DNA of 64,000 bases from Poecilobothrus nobilitatus (GCA_947095535.1 OX352773.1:256951590-257015589), one strand, 5' to 3'. Counted from the first letter of the stretch, positions 36,365 through 49,909 are shown. Made by a program: numbers and translations. Notes: generated from the sequence alone by a model not told the origin.

Positions 36365-36728
36365 GATGACATTTAGACGACTACGCTACGAAATACAGTT
36401 GAGTGACAAGAACATTTTATGATTTCTGATAAAAGCTTCAATATTTCTTTGTTCAGTATAAATAAATTTTAAAACCAATTTGCTCATATTTTTTTTTCGC
36501 TCATTCAACAGAATGAATACTGCCTCTCTTCGATGCTCTTTTTATTGACAAACCGACAATTTATACAGACAAAAAAAAATTAAAAAATTACCATAAATGA
36601 TGAATTTTCAAATTTCTGTTTCATATTATACAAATATATGTAAAATTTTAGTTAACACATAACAAATTTGTAGACAATTTTGTAATTTCCTGCAATTTTG
36701 TTACCTGTCAATTTTTGTACAGAAAAAC

Positions 36729-36754
36729 AAATTGTCACATAATTGTGACAATTT
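36729..36754. repeat. 10-bp-stem hairpin
   Basis: AAATTGTCAC and GTGACAATTT pair across a 6-base loop. The motif TGTCACCTGTCAAT or TGTTACCTGTCAAT is repeated on either side (near 36708 and 36762), so the hairpin sits in a small repeat cluster. Confidence 0.6.
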
Positions 36755-37925
36755 TATTAAATTGTCACCTGTCAATATCTAGGTACGAGATATAATATGA
36801 AATCCATATATTTAACTTCATTTTTCATCTAATGTTGTTTCAATATGTACTACCTATTTAGCCTCTGCTGCTTTTTTGACTGCGACGGATTTAAAATCTT
36901 TTATCTGCCATAAAATCGTCTAGTTTTATTCCAAAGTTTGCGCTTTGCATTAAAAGTGGACAGATAATAAAAAACCAAATCTGTAATAAATTTTTTTCTC
37001 AAATTCGAAATTTAAAATTAAATTTTAGATTAAGAACAAGAGACTTTTTTAATCTGATAGAAAATGTGACCAATTTTTGAAGGAAATATTAGTCACATCT
37101 TTGAGAAAAACAAAACAAAAAAAGACTTTTTTATAAATTTTTGTTTTTTTTTTTAATGTCTTCAACGCTTCAAAGGGATTATAATGGAATTTTTCTTTTT
37201 TGTTTTTAGAATATAGACACTTACCATCATTTACTAAAATAATTTTACCTTATACAAGTTAACATTTTTATCAACTCTCTTAACCTCTCTTTATCTATTT
37301 ACTTATTTTGGTTTGAGTTGTATATGTGTATTAAATGAAAGATAAAAATAAAAATTTTCTAAAACTTTTTATTTTTTTTTTCTTTCTAAAAAAAAAACAA
37401 TAAATTATCAATTTTTCGTTTACGTTTCAATTATTTTCCATCAATTTTGAAACAGAAAGTTTTTTAAAAATATAATCTACGTTTGACACTTTTTTCTTTC
37501 GTTTATCATTTGTCATTTCAAAAGATAGAAAATTCGAAATTAAACTTTTCTTGTGTTAAACTGATAAAGAGAAACTATACAAGAACCGCCAATAGAAAAA
37601 TCCACCAACAACAATATTAAAACAAAAAATGTTTTGCTTTAAGATTTAATTCCTACTAAAACTGAAATTTATTGAAAATTAAAGAAAAATAAAAATGTTT
37701 TTCTGCCTTTTTGTTAATGATTCATTTTTTTTTATTTATTTAATATTTTTACTAATGACCGAACATCTTCCACTGAAAAATGTCATTGATTTCATTTGCA
37801 AAAATATTAAATACCTATATTATAAAGACTTATACCTAGACTATTCCATGTTCTTCGAAATCAATTCGTCTTTACACCTCATCACAGTTTTAGGTAACTC
37901 ATAACAATATGATGAACTCTGTCAG

Positions 37926-37951
37926 AAGTGCTTAAAACACTTTAAGCACTT
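37926..37951. repeat. 9-bp-stem hairpin
   Basis: AAGTGCTTA pairs with TAAGCACTT across an 8-base loop. There is no gene next to it and no known role. Confidence 0.5.
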
Positions 37952-39106
37952 GAAAGGTTTGTAACTACAATATTTGTTCCCACAATGAATGGCGTTGAAG
38001 AACTTAATTTTACTTTCTGCAATCTAATAAATTTCAATAATTATCTAACACAAGTTACATATAATTTAAACTTCATTAATCAAAGATAAGTTAATAGAAA
38101 TGCTAAATTGAATTTTCGGTTGTTTAATTAATTCATTCATAAAAGTTGAATGTATTACTGTTAACTTTAGTTTAATCAAGGTTAAATGATATTGACTAAA
38201 AATCTACCGATATTGTTTTTGCTGATCTTAGTATTAAGTTAATTTTAGTTTAAGTATAATTTTTTAAATTATAGTTAAATAAAAAATTCAGTCTGAAGAC
38301 CAACCACAAACAAAATCGTTTTATTTATAAATGTGACGCGCTCTATATATCCTTATTTCAATGACAGTTGACAGCCGCAAATCTCTTGTTTTGCAACACA
38401 TTTTGACTATTTATTTTTATCTGACATTAATTTAATTATTGTATTTTAATATATGATCATTTTATCATATATTCATTTAAGGCATTAAATTCAATATTCG
38501 TTGAAGACAAACTTTTAAATTACAGATACTTTAAAAAGCGGAACAAGTCTTTGAATTCTAAAATATTTTTTTTGTTTTACTGGTTTTTTTTTATGTTCTT
38601 GTTGATGTTCTAAAACTTTTTCTTTTTAAATAAATACATAATTCGAATTTTTAATATAATATGTTTTTTTTTCATGAAGAAAAGAACAGAAAATAAATTT
38701 GAAAATTAATACAAATCCGATCTGTAATTAGAGAATCAAAAAAAAAAAATGCTCTCATTTCAATCTTATCGCAAATTCTTACAGTAAATCTTTTAAGACC
38801 AATTTTCATGAAGCAAAAAAAAAAAAAATATTTCACAAAAAAAAAATGACAGCAATTTATAAAATCAATTTGTAAGATGATATGTAAAATTTTCAATCTT
38901 TTTACTAAAATTTAAATTTTGTTTTATAGATTTTATCTCTAAAAAAAGATTAAAAGATGACTATTTAAGGAATAAGGTAAAGAATTTTATGGTAACTGAG
39001 TTGTAACACAATAACAAAAATATAAATTTGTATACAGAAAAGGGATTTTTTATAGTAAAATACTAAACACAATTTCAACTATCGACGAAAAATTCATCAC
39101 TAAAAA

Positions 39107-39554
39107 TTAAAACATAGTGTGACCATCAACTCGTTTAACCAAAAATTCTTTGCCGTCGAAATAAAGATATTTCCATTTTTTTAAACTTTTAATATAAGTT
39201 TCCTCAGGAAATTTGTTTGTCACACTCTGTTTAAGTGCTATTACCACTCTTATTATTAAATGTTGAAAATTTACTTTATTTAGACACCTGTAACTTAGGC
39301 ACTTATACAAATTTTTCTTCGAAAAGACATAAAAATTAAAGGTTCAGTAATATATTTTTACGTGTGTTACCTGTTTTTATTAGTTATATAGGGTTGCGAA
39401 CTTACAGCCTCTCAAAATTACAAAAACGTCCTTATTTTCACATTTTTTCTTATATGAAATTTTTCAGTTTTGGTGCAAGTCACTATTCTAAACAGTTTGT
39501 ATTATCTTTTGGAAATGTGCTCTTTTAGAAACTGTTGGTTTACATTCTGGCTTG
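39107..39554 (-). mobile_element. Helentron-like family 2, partial inverted copy
   Basis: On the minus strand it starts CAAGCCAGAATGTAAACCAA and follows the family-2 sequence through GACACCTGTAACTTAGG (plus strand) to about 39200, then drifts to weak similarity. It lacks the GGAC tract and 3' hairpin. It faces the copy at 39922-40757 head to head. The 67-codon minus frame inside it is a by-product. Confidence 0.75.
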
Positions 39555-39921
39555 CTATTTTTCATTTGGCTAACTATTTGCTATTTTTCATTAATAACAA
39601 TGGCTCATTTGACAAAAAATAGTTGGGTGAAGCGAATTCCACCGCGCGTAACCGTTGGTCAAAATTTATGTTTATTACCTAGTAGTGACACTTTATATGT
39701 TGTTTATATATTTGTGTTTCAAACATTATATTTCTATTATATTCAAAATATTCTTACCATATTCTTAAAAATTCAAATTTTAAATAAAACATTACACACA
39801 TTAACTAGCTATTTCTTAAATATATTTGAAAACCTCATATATTTTCGTAATTTTTTTTTTTTTTCAATTTTCGTAACACAAAATCACAACTTACGTAACA
39901 CAATATTACCCAGAATACTTA
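39555..39921. other. Spacer between the two head-to-head family-2 copies
   Basis: About 370 bp of unique sequence with a less AT-rich patch (GCGAATTCCACCGCGCGTAA near 39634). The plus-strand frame at 39552-39992 (146 codons) spans it and runs into the repeat on both sides. Its content is Phe/Ile/Leu-rich and it has no recognised domain, so I do not call a gene. Confidence 0.4.
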
Positions 39922-40757
39922 AAAACAAGGTAGAATGTAAACCAACGGTTTTTAAAAGCGCACATTTCCAAAACTCAATACAAACTGTTTAGAAGTGTGA
40001 CTTATACAAAAATTTGAAAATTTCATGTAATAAGAAAAAACTTGAAAATAGGACATTTTTGAGATTTTGAGGGGCCGTAAGTCCGGAATCCTATATAACT
40101 AAGAAAAGCTGTTAACATATGTAAAAATATATTATTGAAGCTTTAATTTTTATGTCTTGCCGAAGAAAAATTTTTACAGGTGCCTAAGTTACAGGTGTCT
40201 AAAAATAGCAAATTTTCAATTTTTGAGGCGTAATAACTCTTAAAGAGGGGGCGTTACCAAAAAATTTTCTGAGGAAACTTATACTAATTCTAAAAGTTCT
40301 TACTTGTCTCAAAATTTCAGGTTCCTATCTAAAGGGGTGCCGGAGTTATGAAAAAAGAAATTTCATGCAAAATGTGGTTTTCACATAACGGTAAATTTAA
40401 ATCGTAAATTTAAAAAAATTGTATAATTTTGATATTAATTTACAAAGATAAAAGAAATACCTGTCGAATGACGTTTTCAGATTGAAAAAATCTTAAGCAG
40501 AACATAAGATATATGCATTTAAAAATAGGGCTTTTTCAAAGTTTGAGGGGGTGTAGCTCCGTAATGGGGGGGGCTACATGAAAAAGTTGTTCCACAAAAT
40601 TATTTTTTTTATGAGACCTACCTATGGTTAAAATTTTTTTTCTCTATCTTTAACGGTGTAGAAGTTTTGTAAACAGACGGACGGACGGACGGACGGACGG
40701 ACGGACAGAGTGAAACTAATAAGCACATTTTTTCAAAATTTTTTTGGAAATGTGCTA
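39922..40757 (+). mobile_element. Helentron-like family 2, single-unit copy
   Basis: It starts CAAGGTAGAATGTAAACCAA, has one internal unit where the 4.1-kb copy has two, and ends with a longer GGAC tract (40674-40708) and the perfect hairpin AGCACATTT...AAATGTGCT (40722-40756). It lacks the pentamer array and the extra 3' bases after the hairpin. Confidence 0.75.
40674..40708 (+). repeat. (GGAC)n microsatellite
   Basis: About eight GGAC units, against about five at the same place in the 4.1-kb copy, so repeat number varies between copies. Confidence 0.95.
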
Positions 40758-42704
40758 AAAAGCGGTTATACATTAAAATGTCAAAATACCTTTTATCAAT
40801 TTTACTATAAAGATTTTTTTTTTTTTTTTGTTTCATTTATCCTTACACATATTTTTTTTATATTTATCTTTTTTCAAACAATTACTTCGTCCTTTAAATA
40901 AAATTCACTAATTTCAGTTGAAAAAATAAAAAAAAATGAATCATTCCCTAATTATAAGGTACATAACCCTATAGAAATAACAATTGTCTTAATAATTGTC
41001 ACCTTATTTTATTTTAATAAAGATATACTGAATTTCTAATGAAATTTTCCAATATTACTAATAATATGATAATTATATGGTCCTTTTAAATAATTTCACT
41101 TATTTAACAAAATAATTTTTTTATCAGAAACATTTAAATAAATTCAATAACCTATAGGCTATGTATATAGCATATATTATACATATGTATATATCTAACA
41201 TATAAATATATACAAAAATAAAATCATTTTTACCTGACCATAAATTCAAAATTCCTTATACATGCAGTCATAGATATATATATATATATGGTGTATATGT
41301 ATATAACACTTAATTTTTACCTGAGCATTATCTTAAAAACCATAAATTACCTATAGCTGTATAAGATAAAGATATTATATTCATCTTAAAACAATTTATA
41401 ATTTTTATTTTTTTTGTTCTTTCTCCCATTAAAGTAATTCCCATTCTAATATACTATAGATACATTTAAAATAAACAAAATTGATAAAAAAGACAAAAGT
41501 CAACATAAACATTAGCAATAATCGCTAACTAATCAGCTAAAGAAATTGTTTTGTTTTATTTTTGAAAAGAAAGAAAAAAAAAAAAATATTGTATAAATGG
41601 ATGGAATTTTGTATTTCTTAAACGGAAATTGATTTTAAATAGTATTTTGGTATTATTCTATTTGGTGTAATTTAAATTTTTTGTTTTTTACCTGTTAAGA
41701 TAGATAACACATTAGGTAATAGTAATAGGTATAATACCTATATATTATATATGATAAAAATAATAGTTATTACAAAATGAATGAAAGAAAATTTTCAATA
41801 ATCATTGAAGAGAAAATTTCATTAAAATGAGATAAACAATAAAATGTATATTTATTAGATATGTATATATGTAACGTAACTATAGGTTATGTTGTGTAAA
41901 TCCTTTAAAATGAAACCTAATCAGAATTTTTACACCTCATCTGATTAATATTTTTTTTTTTTTCTATAAAAAGCATATCAGAAATTATGTATTATAGGAT
42001 TTCAACAAAATGCATTATATTTTATTGTTGATATTTAGGTTATTATTATTATGTTTGGTTGCACAAATAACTAATATTCGTTTCAATTTACATTCAACAA
42101 AATTTAAATGTATATTTTAATACATTTATGATTATTATTCTACAGTCGCACAAAACACCACTATAATACTACAGTTAAGTATCTCTTATACAAGTGAATT
42201 ACATTTTATATTTTGTACTTCTGATTCAAAACAAAACTTTTTATAATTGTGAATTCTTTTACCATGATTACATTTTACTATCATATTATATTTTTAATTT
42301 ATTGTTTTTAACTTAATAAAATGTTGTGCTTTAGTTTAACGTTGCATTTCTAGCATAAATTTTTTTTTTTGAAAAATTCACTTATTTGTAGGAGACTTTG
42401 TAGAAAATTAGAATGAAGGTATGACGATACTTTGCAGATTTTCTCAAGCAGATGAAGAGAAGATACATACTTAAAAAAAAATTACGGAGCTTTGCCAATG
42501 ATGAATTACCAGCAATAAACGTAGAATCTTCTACAGATTTTTAGTTTCTTAGATTGATAGGAAGGACTGATAGAAATAAAATAATTGGAGGCAGAATAAA
42601 CAACACGTAGTGATATGTGATATACAATTAGATTTACGTCATAAAATTTTAGTGTTATTTATGCGTCTTACATAATAATAATGTAATCTACTTATTAGTT
42701 TCAT
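40758..42704. other. AT-rich non-coding DNA
   Basis: No gene recognised. (TA)n near 41272-41290. A less AT-rich patch at 42400-42600 has no ends or frame I can interpret. Confidence 0.3.
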
Positions 42705-42990
42705 TCTGTCCGTCTGTTCGTTCGAACGTCAGTCTGAATCTTGAGAAATCTCGAAGAATTTGCATTATTTACCTCAGAAAAATTATTGTAATTTCGCCTG
42801 CTTAAGAGCTATATTGAGGATCAAAAATTGAAAATTAGTTATTTTTAGACCTGTGAATTAGCTGAAAATCTGAAAATTATATATCTTAGATAGACACCTG
42901 TACGAATTTGTAGTAAGTAAAGTGTTTTTTGATTTTTCTTCCATAAAATTTCGTATGAAAAATTATTAATGTTTATGGTATCACAAATTC
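42705..42990 (-). mobile_element. Degenerate family-2-like Helentron remnant
   Basis: It begins with a decayed tetranucleotide tract (CTGTCCGTCTGTTCGTTCG). Further on it has TAGACCTGTGAATTAGCTG and TTAGATAGACACCTGTACGAA, matching the minus-strand order of the family-2 motif CACCTGTAACTTAGGCACC. Similarity is patchy, so it is an old or separate subfamily. Confidence 0.4.
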
Positions 42991-44053
42991 ACAAGGTTTA
43001 ATATTTTCTTTTGTCAAAATGTGAGATTAAAAAGCATTATTTTTAGATGCTGCTTTATTTTTAATTCTTTTGAAGATTATTCTTCAAGATGCATAACATT
43101 CTAACGTCAGTTTTAAATTTCTCAGCATGTACTGTGAATGTTAAATTTATTTAAGATTTCTAAAATCATTGTATGCTCACTTAATATATCCTTTCCCTAT
43201 ATTATATTGTATTAACTATCAGATTGATTCAATTATCTCACCCTGCAATGTTTTTTTGTTGAACTTTTATAAAAGTTTTATAGCAAATGTCTTTGCAACA
43301 CCAGCTATACTATCCGTTTAGTAATCGGTTTAATAAAATTTATAGTACTAAGTAATCAGATTGTTAGAACTTTAATAAATTTAGGGTTTTATTGGTAAAA
43401 TTATGTTATATTGTATGTCTAAAATTATAAATCTGTGACATATGATTGACAAATAAGTGGAAGATTATCTCATAATATTGAATATTTAGTATTGTATATA
43501 CAATATACGTATATACAATAAAACGTACAATTTGTTATTTTCCTTAGTACAGCCACTTTTTGATATTGTACAGTTAGAAGTAACAAAAAAAGATATAACT
43601 ATAGTGTAAACTAAGTAAATACATTTTTTTGCGGGATACTGTATACATATTATATGTATATATATGTATGTCTATTTGAAATGACCAATGAAATAATTAC
43701 AAGGATTAAAATTTTCATTTTAATCGTTTGTTAATCATCGTGTCGTCATTTGTAGGTATTTTCGTAAACATTTTCATTGTATCTTTTTATTTATTATTAT
43801 TTTAGATAAAATTGAATTTTTAAAATTAATAATTTTTTTGCATAAAATTATTACATATCATTTTGTAAAAAAATTAATTAATGTTTTTTAATAATAAATT
43901 TTTTTTTCTCTTCGTTGTATGTTCAAATAGAAAAAAGTTAAATAATGAGATTAAAATGTTGCCTGAAAAAGTTATCAAAATGTTAAGAGACTTTTTCAGT
44001 CTTTTTCACAAAAAATTAACTGAATACATACAAAACCATTTCTAAAAATAAAA
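42991..44053. other. AT-rich non-coding DNA
   Basis: Nothing supported. A TATA-rich palindrome at about 43495-43530 is simple sequence. Confidence 0.3.
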
Positions 44054-44564
44054 TTAGTCAGTTAATGAGTAAAAATCGTGTACATAATAATTTGATAGAC
44101 GATAAATAATTATTTTAATTATTCCTTTAGATATTCTTAAAATATGTATTAAACGTTGAAATTGTTGCTGTTTTTTTATATTTGCAAATCTTAAATTTAG
44201 TTTTCTTAAATGGTTCTGCGCAAAACTTCCCAAACCTAAAGCAAAAAAGTTCAAATGAAACTTAACTAAAATAAAATTTTCATTAAAAAATCCTAAAATA
44301 AATAAGAAACGGCACTGAGAAATGCCTTCAGCAGCTAAAACTTCTGCCTTCAAATTGCAGAAAGCATTCATTACAAATTTTTAATAGTTTATGCACGGTA
44401 CTAATACTATATTTAAAAGTGTGATTAAGCAAACAATAAAATAATAATGCATCTTCAAGCGATGGACCTTAGCTTATTGAAGCAGGATTGTTAAGTTCTT
44501 TAGTTGAATCTTTAGTGTCTTTTATTTCATCAAATTCATTTCGAAAATATTCAAAATTATCCAT
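44054..44564 (-). pseudogene. Possible decayed coding sequence, unidentified
   Basis: An ATG at 44564 opens 31 codons (MDNFEYFRNEFDEIKDTKDS and on) to a stop at 44471-44469. The same frame then stays open for about 46 codons (GPSLEDALLFYCLLNHTF...). An overlapping frame from 44371 runs 105 codons to 44054 (MNAFCNLKAEVLAAEGISQC...). Amino-acid content is more varied than in the usual T-run frames of this window. Together they could be a gene or transposon ORF broken by one stop and one frameshift. I recognise no domain, and chance remains plausible. Confidence 0.25.
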
Positions 44565-46787
44565 ATTAGAGCATATATTTCAACTATTTAATAGAAATTA
44601 ATATTACAGATAACAAAATTTTACAGATGGAGATTAATAATACATGAGGTATTGAACATAATTATATTTACAACTACATAAAATATTTTTAATTTTTAAA
44701 TTCGTGCGAGTCGGGTGGTACTTGGTCGAGTCTTTCACATTCAAGTCGATTTCCTCTTCATTTACTTCCAATATTCTTTAGTTTTTGTGAATTTTCTCAA
44801 AAAAAAAAGGGATATAAATATATCCTTTTTCCAGAAACTTTACGACGAAAACTAATCTTGCTATTGAAACATACAGATTTTTCATACGAGCAACTGAATT
44901 CTGTTATATGCTTCAGAAAAATATTTTTTGTAGTCGACTTTATTCGATAATAATATTTAAGATTTTTTTGGAGACTAGTAAAAAATAAACGAAAAAAACT
45001 CCGTATCATACAACTTTTGAAGATTTTTTTTGGTTTTTGGTTGTTTTTGGGGTTGTTTTTCTTCGGCGATTTTTACACAGAGCCTTCTTAAATAACGCTA
45101 TTATTGTAATATAAAAAGCAAAAGTTAAATAGCAAGTTTGGAAGAAATTAAAACTTATTTTCATTTTTAATAACAAAACTAATTAAAAGTAATTATAAGA
45201 TACTAATTTCTTTTTATTTAATTCAACTAACATGAAATTTAATAAATATAATAAAAACACGCATCATTATATTAAAAAAAAAATTTGTGATATTTTATCT
45301 AAAATGTATCTTTTTTTTTCTTATTATATATATTTAATCATGTTTTTTTTTTTTAATTTTCTTCTTTTTATAGTTACATTCTGTCATGGTATGTGTTAAA
45401 TTATCCTATCTAAGGAGAAAAATATTTTGAACTTTCTGATAATTTGTAGGTACAAAATTTGAAAATTTTTTTTAGAAGCCACAGTTTCACTTTACTAATT
45501 ATTAAAATAATTATTTAAATCATTTCATTTTTAATTCACTTATATGCATAATATTATAAATCATGATATCTATCTCATTAGTTTTACATTATATTTTTGT
45601 ATTGTATAAAAGTAACTTAAGATACACTATTATAATATTATAAAAGTGTGTACTTAAATATTCTTTTAAAAATGGTATGTAATGTAATATAATATAATAT
45701 ATAATGGTATATAATATGGTAAGTTTATTTATTACATTACTAATTTGTATAATATATGAAAGCAGTGTAAATTGCATAAGAAAATTTAAAATCTGTTATA
45801 AAAATATATTATTCTTTTTGCATAACACAGTTTACAGGTATTTATTTGCATAATTTTATTTTCATTTAAGATAAATATTATTGTGTACTAATTAGTCTAA
45901 GTAAATAAGTGAATTGAGTGTAGATTTACTTTAATCATTATATTAAACTCCCGTATAGCGACATTATAAATTAAATCTCGATGATTTTTCTTCTTTAGAC
46001 GTCTTGTATCATTCCGATTATTTAGGATTTATCTTGCTTTTATATTAATACGATGGAGCAAGCTTTTCCCATGTTTAATAAAATATACTCTTTATTATTT
46101 CTGTGATTATGTTAAGATCATAGTGGCTTTCGTAATTTATTACATAACGGTAGATATTTAAAATTGTTGTAAGAATTTTTTTTGCGAAATATGTGCTTAT
46201 TTCTTCCTTTTTTTCTGCGAATTTTTATTTTTGATTTGTTTTTGTTTGGTTCTTGTCCCAAATGGAAATTTTATAAAAGAAAATTGAAAAATTTCGGAAA
46301 AATAATTATAATGGCATCGATTCGTGTGAAAATCGTTTGGTAAAGCTCCTGGTAATATGTTCCTAATTTTTATGATTTCTGGATTTTTATGATATGGAAA
46401 GCATTTGCGATTATTTTGATGATTGTGATTATACCCTAAATTAAATAATTTTTCCTTACTCTGGATTTTAAAAAAAGTAATAAAATATCGGTATTTATGA
46501 TGGATTATTCGCTTATTAATAATAATAATATTACGCCATTAAATTTTTTGTATAAATTTTAATTTAATATTCACTTTACTTGTTTTTGGTTTCGTAATTT
46601 ATGTATTAGACGTTCTTGCGTAACCAGGGATTTGAAAACGATATACCTACTGATATCGGTATACTGAAACTGTTTTGTAGAGTCTTTTACTTTATGTGAT
46701 GCTTCCAGATTAGCAGCTTATCCAGATGAAGTCCAAGATATTTAGCAGATTTAGATTTTTGAGTAAATTATTGGATATTTAGCAAGA
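44565..46787. other. AT-rich non-coding DNA
   Basis: No gene recognised. Only low-complexity frames (44797-45009, 45589-45777 minus) are present. Confidence 0.3.
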
Positions 46788-46875
46788 ACTGAATTTTAAA
46801 AAACCGGATTTCAAAAAGCTGGATTTTAAAAAACTGATATTCATAAAACCGGATTACGGTAGACTGAATTTCGTA
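46788..46875. repeat. 15-bp minisatellite, about five diverged units
   Basis: Successive units such as GGATTTCAAAAAGCT, GGATTTTAAAAAACT and GGATTACGGTAGACT alternate with GATATT/GAATTT variants. A CTGGATTTT/CCGGATTT core recurs. Confidence 0.75.
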
Positions 46876-49715
46876 CCCAATACCCAACTACATAACTTCA
46901 GTCAAAAAGAAAAAAAGAAAATTGCCTAATTAACTCAAAATTTTGCCTTAAAACGAAGAAAACATAAATTCCCTATTTATTATACTAGCAAATATGTAAA
47001 GGTGAAATAATTTAAAACGTTTTAAATTTTATTTAAATTTAAGAATGCATTTTTCTTATCATTTAAGAATATTACAATAAATTTATACCTTATTTTTAAT
47101 CCATCTAAGGACTAAATTTTCTTTTACAAAATTTAACTTTTTAATTAAGACTTTGAGATTTAATCGATTTTCATTATAAACTCAAAAGAAAATGAAAAAT
47201 GGCACAGTAAATCCCCTGCTTTTTTTTTACAAATTCATTAAATATGCAAAAAAAAAAAAACAATATTTTTTTTTTATTAAAAATTCTTATATATACATAT
47301 TACGTATATACCTAAGTATTTTTAAGTATGTATATCTAATAAAATATAGGTATATAATATTTCCGTTTTTTTTTTTCTTTAATTTTTATAATGCAAATTT
47401 TCTTCAATTTGTATAAAAGATTGCACCTGTCGATAGTGAAACCAAAATCACATAAATTACCTTCAACATCAGATGTTTGTGTCGAATTCAATCAGAAGAA
47501 AATAACTAAAGAAAAATGTGAAATGTAGAAATTACTAATTGCTTATGCAATAATATAACAGTAAAATGAAAAAAAAAACATTAAGTACACATAAATTTTT
47601 ATATTCAAACATAATTTACTGTAACATTGTATTTTATTTCATTTTTCTTTTGTTTCCTTTTTTTCATTTCTTAATTCTACTCCTATTTAAATTTTAAAAT
47701 AATTGACGTAAAGAATTGAAAGGGCTTTACTCTTCATTTGTCCTCCACTATTTTTTTTTTTTGTTTTTGTTTTTATTCTTATCCTTACACAAACCTATTT
47801 TTAAAATAGATCGCAGAAATTATATACCTATCTATGTATTCTGTAAATATTATAGAATTTCGCAATATAACAGTAAATTTTCAACTGGTAATTTAGAATA
47901 TCACCATAAATATACGAATCTAAAATAAAATCCAATACAAAGTTGGATGTTCTAAAATGAAAATTATTACCATGTTTTTTTTTTTGTAAAACGACAACAA
48001 AGGAACAGAAATGCAATCATGTAATGCAAAAAAAGAAGGAGTCTGATTGGGAATTATTTTGTTCCTATTTGTTCTATAAAGAATAATTTTTTTTGGTTTT
48101 GTTTTTTTCTTTTTTGTTCAATAAATTTTTGTGCAATTTACTCTATGGAAAATTTATGTTCTTGATGAAATTTCATTGTAAAAATTTTCATTTGAAACCA
48201 ATTTTTTTTTTGTAACAGAATAAAAGATTTTTAGTGCATGCATGTAGTATAAAATATAAAATAATAGTGTTCGACCGTCCGGATAGTAGTTTATTTCCAA
48301 GTAGTTCTTTATTTTTGTACTTAAAGTAAAATTTTTATTAATTGTTGATTTTAATTAAAATTTCAAAAGCTGATGCATTTTTCTTTATTAAGTAAATATA
48401 ATTAAATGAGATTCGATGCAAGCTGCTGGTAAGATCCACAAATATTTAAATATCCATATAGCATTATCAATGATAATTGGTCAATAAACCTAAATTCTGG
48501 TATCGTATTTTTTTCCATTTTTAGATTGGTATTAGATACACATATACGTATACAACTCTTCAAATTTGGATGAAAACCACTTGCTTTTACTGTGATCACT
48601 CTTCAAAAATATTAAACAGTATATAGAGAATAAAAAGTGGTTTATAAATGATATTGAGTAAAACAGAGTTTTTGGAAAATGCTTTTCTAAAAAATCTATA
48701 AAAATCGAATTGTTTAAAATTGACCCAGTTGTGAGAGAATCCTTTACGACCCAATCTAATCCTTTACGAGACAGTGGTTTAACACGATCTACAAGGATAA
48801 TTTAGGAATAAATTATTTATTATATAAATCAACTGCTATTCTGTCAACGGTAATATTTTTATATTTCTATCTTTTTTTTTAATTTGTTTTAGTTTTTATT
48901 CTCCGTTATTTCAGTTATATAATATGTTTTTTTTTTTTTGTGATGTCAACATACAAAAACCCAATTGAAGTATCGAAAATCGAAGCATAGCTGAAATTTA
49001 CTGTGAATTAAATTCTCAAGAGTAATTCACAATAATCAAACAAAAAAGAAAAAAAAAAAAACAATAAAAAAAAAAATGTTGATAATTGAACAAAGAATAC
49101 GCCAATATGAAGTTTTTATGAAATTTATTATTTTGACTGTACCGTTTTTAAATGAATCTTAAATAACAATAATATGTAGAATTTTTGGATTTCTAAAAAT
49201 CGCTAATTAACAGAAAAAAAAGGAAATATTAAATAGAAAATTTCAATAATTACTTATTTTTTAAGTATTAATCAAAAAAAAATATGTTAAAAAAAAAAAC
49301 AAAGGAAAGAAAGAAGGAAAGCATTTTGATTAATTTTTAATTTTTGCGTTTTTTAAAATTTAAAAATTTTTTTTTTTTTTGATCAAATTGATATGCTATT
49401 TATCAAAAAGTACCTTCAAAGGAGAATTGTTTTCAAATCATGCAGTTATTAACTAATTGTTTAATTTTATTTAAAACTTAAAATTTAAGAACTTAAAAAT
49501 ATTATAATATCATTTGCAGATAGTGTTGCAGATAGGATCAGTAATTTTTGTGGTTTTAATTTTTCATTTATTCTTATAACTCACATATTCAATAAAAATC
49601 TTTAAGCTGAAATAGAAGTGTAAATACATTTAAAAATTGATTGATTGCATCTATAGATACTGTGATTAAAATCCTAAGTAACTTGTTATTGATTATTATT
49701 GTACAGTAATTGTAT
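46876..49715. other. AT-rich non-coding DNA
   Basis: No gene recognised. A short direct duplication (AATCCTTTACGA) is present at 48739 and 48759. Confidence 0.3.
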
Positions 49716-49909
49716 TATAATAATAACATATGGGGGCCTCGGTGACCTAATATGTAAAAGCGTATAAAATACGCTGTAAACACCGAGGGGGTGTGGGTTC
49801 GAATGCCACATACGTCGTAAGAGTTATTCCCTCTTATGACATTTACAGCCACGCATTTTATACGCTCTTACATATTAGGTCACCGAGGCCCCCATATGTT
49901 ATTATTATA
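49716..49909 (+). mobile_element. tRNA-derived SINE, family A, folded back on itself
   Basis: The head (GGGGGCCTCGGTGACCTAAT) and B box (GGGTTCGAATGCC) are present, and the body follows to ACATTTACAGCCACGC. At that point the usual 3' half is missing and is replaced by an inverted copy of the SINE's own first bases plus its left flank. Arms 49716-49770 and 49855-49909 match over 55 bp with one mismatch, leaving an 84-bp loop. About 15-16 bp of each arm are host flank (TATAATAATAACATAT), so the inversion copied neighbouring DNA as well. No poly(A) tail remains. Confidence 0.92.

Larger units (their letters stand above)
34700..39106. other. AT-rich non-coding DNA with small repeats
   Basis: No gene recognised. 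Notable small features are the tandem duplication at 36188-36364, a hairpin at 36729-36754 and a hairpin at 37926-37951. Open frames in this stretch are driven by T or A runs. Confidence 0.3.

Noticed and set aside
37926..37951. Hairpin as a transcription terminator
   Set aside because: Hairpin terminators are bacterial; no gene adjoins it, and similar short palindromes are expected by chance in such DNA.
39552..39992. Longest open frame of the window (146 codons, plus strand) as a possible gene
   Set aside because: It spans a unique spacer and runs into family-2 repeats at both ends, is dominated by Phe/Ile/Leu/Asn from A/T runs, and shows no domain or splice context.
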